From: Sanderia malayensis
Lineage: Eukaryota; Cnidaria; Scyphozoa; Semaeostomeae; Pelagiidae
Direction: 5' to 3'
NCBI GenBank assembly: GCA_013076295.1
Contig: RQOL01000861.1
Span: 5,620,235-5,684,234, forward strand
DNA length: 64,000 bases
The notes beneath the pieces were generated by a model. That model made no database searches and was not told the DNA's origin. It saw only the letters and a list, made by a program, of their open reading frames with translations. The translations under genes were made by a program, and so were the position numbers. This document shows positions 60,333 through 64,000 of this stretch, piece after piece; the first letter of the stretch is position 1; every line of letters begins with the position of its first letter.

Positions 60333-60714
60333 CAGGGGCGCAGTGGCAGCTATTTTGCAAGGGGGGCAAACCTGAAAATTTTCCCACAAAAACAATTTTT
60401 TTCCAACGGATATTTGGCAAACCAAAGCAACTGGGGGTCCGGAAATCCTTGGAGTACTCCCCCGGAAAAAGGTATGGCCACGCCGCTTTGATTGGCTTAA
60501 AATTCAACCACACCAATTCAAAAGTAATATAAGCCAACAATTATTCAAAGTCATATAAGTAATAACGTGTTCAAAAAATCAATCTTAGAAAAACTTTCTT
60601 GATGTAATAAACTCTAAACAAGTAGGAAACAGAACATCTTACACTGCGATTGCGAAGTAAACTAAAAAACTCTAAACGTCTACATGTCCACTAGTATTAT
60701 TCTAGGTAAGTGTC

Positions 60715-63557
60715 TTACTCCAGCAACATCTTTCTCAATAGTGGCGTTGATGCATACGTGTCAATGATAGCAGTGTAATCGATGGATCGTAAAATATCAC
60801 GTTCAACATTGATAAGCATCAAAGAAGAGAGACAATCCTGCCCCATGCTTGAACGCAGTCTATTTTTTATAATCTTTAGTTTCGAAAATGCCCGTTCACA
60901 GTTGGTTGACCCGATTGGCAATGTGACCAGAATTTTGTAAAGAAGAAACAGCTCCGGGTAAGCGCTTTGCAGGTTGTATTTAACCATCAACTGAAGTGTA
61001 GAGTGGAAACTTTCTCTTTTCAAATCTTTATTTTTAATCTCTTGACTATCCATTTCTCTGCTGTTTCGCAATTTGGAATAGTTCTTGATGAAAGAACTAT
61101 ATTCTTCTCTAAGCTTCTCGTCGTTTAATCCGTAATTTTTTGCGGCTTTTTTGAAGGACACGGCACACAGTTCCATATCCTCCTGGAATCGTTTAGGGTC
61201 GAGCAAGGCAAAATCCGTCAATATGGCTTTGTGAGCTGTGAATCTTCGATTTATGGCGCCAATAGCTGTGTCTATCACGAAAATGAAAGTATCTCAGCGA
61301 TATTTAGATTCCGGATCTGTTTCGACCTCATCTCTACAATTTTCATCTGGCATCCTCTTCTTCTTGCGTACTCGCTTCTCTGTAAAAGTTTGCTGTTGCA
61401 AATCATGGCGTACGCAAAAGTTCTTAGCGTCTTCCAAGACGCTCGCAAACTCATTTCTAAATAACCCGAGCTGAACTTCCGCCGTCTCTATGAGCCTTAG
61501 TGCGGTTAAAATATCAATCTTCTCTGACTGAAGATAAAGCGAAGCAGGATTTGTTATCGCAAACATTTGCTTGAAGAGGTGAGCAGTTAAAACAGTTTCA
61601 AATGAGCAGATCTTATGTAAAAGTGCTTCTGCATCTGTAATTGTTTCACTGCTATGTTCTGCTGACATGCAGTTCTGCAACGCATCGACAAAACAATCGT
61701 AAAGTAATTCAGCATTTCCGAAAAAGACATTGTCAAGGGCTTTCTGGTGCGACCACCATCTTGTTGTTCATACTCTCTGTGGACGATGCAGTTGAGCGAT
61801 TTTGTATTTTTTTTGAACTTCCTCGAGTTCATCGCTTCTTTTGCGCGAAGCAGAGAAAAAAGCATAAACCTTTTCCAAAGTTCCAAATAAGCTCTTTGCA
61901 GCAAGTGACGAACCGCATGCTTCCATAACCACGAGGTTCAAAACATGATCAAATGTCCAAATAAAAAGACACTGAGGGTTTTCTTTTTGGACAAGAGATT
62001 TTACACCCTTGTATTTCCCTTGCATCACTGAAGCTCCATCGTAGGACTGTCCAACAGCATCTTGAAAAGACAAAGAACCCTTTTTCAGTATGCTCTCGAT
62101 AACTTTGAACAGTCCTTTTGCAGATGAATCCTTCACGCGTTCCACAGTTGCAAGCGTTCCATTATATCTCCAGACGAATCGTTCAAGTATCGTATTATAA
62201 ACGACAATTGATCCTTGTGTGAGTTGTCTGTTGTGCAATCCACAGCCATACTGAACATTCCAGCTTCCTTCACTTCCTGGATAATTTCTTCAGTTATTTT
62301 CTTCCCCGCCCCACTTATGATCTTATTTTGGGATTCCCAGCTTAAGAAGGTTGCAAGGTTGCCTCTTCCACCTGTTGCTTTCTTTTTTGATTTTCTTCTG
62401 GACACATCTCTTTTATTATCCTTTTTCTTGGATTTTCTTTTTAGTTTCTCTTGTTCAATTTCTTTTTTATGTTTCTCGAGTGTTCCATCATATTTGGAAA
62501 GCAGTCGTACCAATGCAAGAAAGTTGCCTTTTGGTTTCATATCCTCCATAATTTCATCTCTGTGACCTCTGAAGGCTAGTCCTTGCTCTGCGAGGAAAAT
62601 TGTGATGTCAATGAGGCATCCCATGACTTTCCGATTCTTTTGGACTTTGCGCTTTCTCTCAGAATCTAATTTTGCTGCTTCACTTAATAACTTTTTATCA
62701 ATGAATGTGCTTGTGCAGAAATTTATAAAGTCGATAGTAGCATCAATGTGGCTTTGCGACTTCTCGTGTTTAGAAAAGCATTCTCCTGCTTTTTTCCACT
62801 TTTTAAAACCCACTTCTGTGAATGTGTTTTCTCTTGAAATTTTACTAAAAAAATAGCAATAGCGACAAAACACCGCATCTTTAATAGGTGAGTAGGACAG
62901 CCATGCCCGTTTTGTATGTGTTTTTCCAATCTTTACCTCGTACCATAGTTCACTAAACGATCTCTCATAAGATCCCACTTTCGTTTTAGGAAACAATTTT
63001 CCAGGGGGTTCGTTTGCTCTAGGTTGATTTGCACCCTTCATCATCAAATATTTTGTGGTCGCAGGATCAAATTTTTTGCCAAAAATTGTTGATGGGTCAA
63101 TCAGTTCAATATTCTCCAAATCTACAGAATGGTGATCGTCGTTTTGCTCTTCTTCATGTATCGACTCATCTTCATTTTCAGATATCCCTGACCCGCAAGA
63201 ACTTTCTAAATCCAGTCCAGCATCATGTACATTAATTGTTGCACACAAATCTTGAATTTCTCGATTGGGCGAATTTGTCCTCGTAGATTCCGTTTCCATT
63301 CCCAGATCTAGGCTATCGTGGTCATGATAATCATTATTTTTACTACTGGAAGTGAGACTAACAGTGTTTGCATTGATGATTTCAATCTGCGGTTCACCTT
63401 CATCATTTTCAGCATTGGATGCGCAGAAATGGGAAGCTGTTACATAAAGAGCTCGGTCGGATTTAGACGCAACCTGCAGAAGAGAGTTGAGAATATTAAC
63501 CCTATCGGGATCACAGGAAGAATTTGCAAAGAAAATGCACTTCAATAAATTATTCAA
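60715..63557 (-). pseudogene. hAT transposase (TTF zinc finger, DUF4371, hAT dimerisation), broken
   Basis: A ZMYM/TTF-type hAT transposase in pieces. The N-terminal frame (62133-63557, 474 codons) has an acidic leader, a TTF-type zinc finger (C231, C234, H264, H270) and the start of the DUF4371 transposase domain (GMFSMAVDCTTD). A frameshift near 62135 moves to the next frame, with VGQSYDGASVMQGKYKGVKS. Two in-frame TGA codons (61768-61770 and 61294-61296) follow. The C-terminal piece (60715-61278) carries the hAT dimerisation motif (LVTLPIGSTNCERAFSKLK). Total length fits a full-length family member, so the copy decayed by point changes rather than truncation. Confidence 0.92.
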
Positions 63558-63601
63558 AACGTTTTTGTTTTTTAAGATATTTGTTAGTATTGCAGTATTG
63601 C

Positions 63602-63699
63602 AACGCCTGATGAAAAATGGCGTCTAGAAGTGGCCCTAGGCCTGAGAAAGAAAATTTACATAACAATATAAAACTACCAAATGGGTTGCAATAGCGAAT
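63602..63699 (-). repeat. hAT upstream segment shared with 8712-8808
   Basis: About 98 bp just 5' of the hAT gene, near-identical and inverted relative to 8712-8808. The position suggests promoter or 5' leader sequence of the element family. Confidence 0.75.
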
Positions 63700-64000
63700 T
63701 GTAATTAAAACGCCAATAATTATAATTTCTTTCACTCAAAGCCACGCAAATTCTCTCTCATTTAAAAGAGAATGTTTTAAAATTTTGAAAAATATAACAA
63801 TTTTTCATGTAACTGTCTTGATCTTTATAATTCCAGTTATATGAACAGTTCTGATTGCTTATATCATTTGATGAGAGGAGTCAAAGTCTGTTGCATTTTG
63901 TGAGAATTTTCTTAGGCCGGTCATAACTTGTGCAGCTTGAACCACTTAAACATTAAAAAACAGCACAATTAATTATACTATTTTATGGCTACTTTTTTTT
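63700..64000. other. hAT upstream region or flank, no gene
   Basis: AT-rich, with no ORF or repeat that I can support. The comparison with 8400-8700 fades out here. Confidence 0.4.

Larger units (their letters stand above)
60333..64000 (-). mobile_element. hAT transposon, one end beyond the window
   Basis: The left border is CAGGGGCGCAGTGGCAGC, a hAT-style terminus, directly after satellite. The 8 bp before it (60325-60332) would be the target duplication. The transposase gene is read leftward and its upstream region runs to the window end. I find no matching inverted end before base 64000, so the other terminus lies outside. Confidence 0.75.

Noticed and set aside
60280..60540. Minus-strand 86-codon ORF at the satellite/hAT border
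   Set aside because: It spans the junction between satellite and the hAT terminus and has no domain.

Overview
The window is metazoan, AT-rich, repeat-dominated nuclear DNA. I find no host gene in it. The mix of element families (Helitron, PIF/Harbinger, hAT with a TTF-type zinc finger, DIRS, Ty3/Gypsy, Penelope-like with a GIY-YIG domain, CR1/Jockey-type LINEs, many TIR-bearing MITEs) and the element styles fit a marine invertebrate, most likely a cnidarian such as a coral or sea anemone. That assignment is inference. Genus cannot be read from this sequence.

Layout. 1-4.1 kb: 5'-truncated, decayed Helitron Rep/helicase gene with two short introns and two in-frame TAG codons. 4.1-8.1 kb: two diverged ~0.95-kb direct copies of an unclassified repeat around a ~118-bp tandem repeat. 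8.1-11.9 kb: repeat fragments, including a piece shared (inverted) with the hAT element at the far end and the first copy of a 1.1-kb repeat called R1 here. 11.9-14.0 kb: broken Ty3/Gypsy pol on the minus strand. 14.0-60.3 kb: a giant degenerate satellite field with modular monomers of about 35, 63-65 and 90-92 bp, mostly in one orientation. It is interrupted by a G-rich MITE and a DIRS fragment (15.0-16.2 kb), a LINE tail (18.2 kb), an apparently intact PIF/Harbinger transposon (18.6-21.6 kb), a TTA-flanked MITE (25.8 kb), a Penelope-like element carrying two hammerhead-ribozyme motifs in inverted terminal repeats (28.4-29.7 kb), a short retroposon-like insert (35.1 kb), the second R1 copy and two abutting LINEs (42.5-48.3 kb, with a MITE inside), a VNTR-ended MITE (50.3 kb) and a LINE fragment amplified with its satellite flanks (51.9 and 53.8 kb). 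60.3 kb to the end: a frameshifted hAT transposon on the minus strand.

How it works together. The satellite is a landing pad. Several insertions have clean target-site duplications in satellite sequence (TAA for Harbinger, TTA and TA for MITEs, 6 and 12 bp for retroposons). The satellite itself has been reshaped by segmental duplication (offsets near 6.24, 1.89 and 1.56 kb) and by fold-back inversion. The one element that looks functional is the Harbinger pair: a Myb/SANT-like DNA-binding protein and a DDE transposase in convergent genes between matching TIRs. The most striking structural finding is the hammerhead pair flanking an endonuclease-only Penelope-like unit.

All comparisons were made by eye. 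Percent identities and copy numbers are not computed, and many repeat borders are accurate only to tens of bases.
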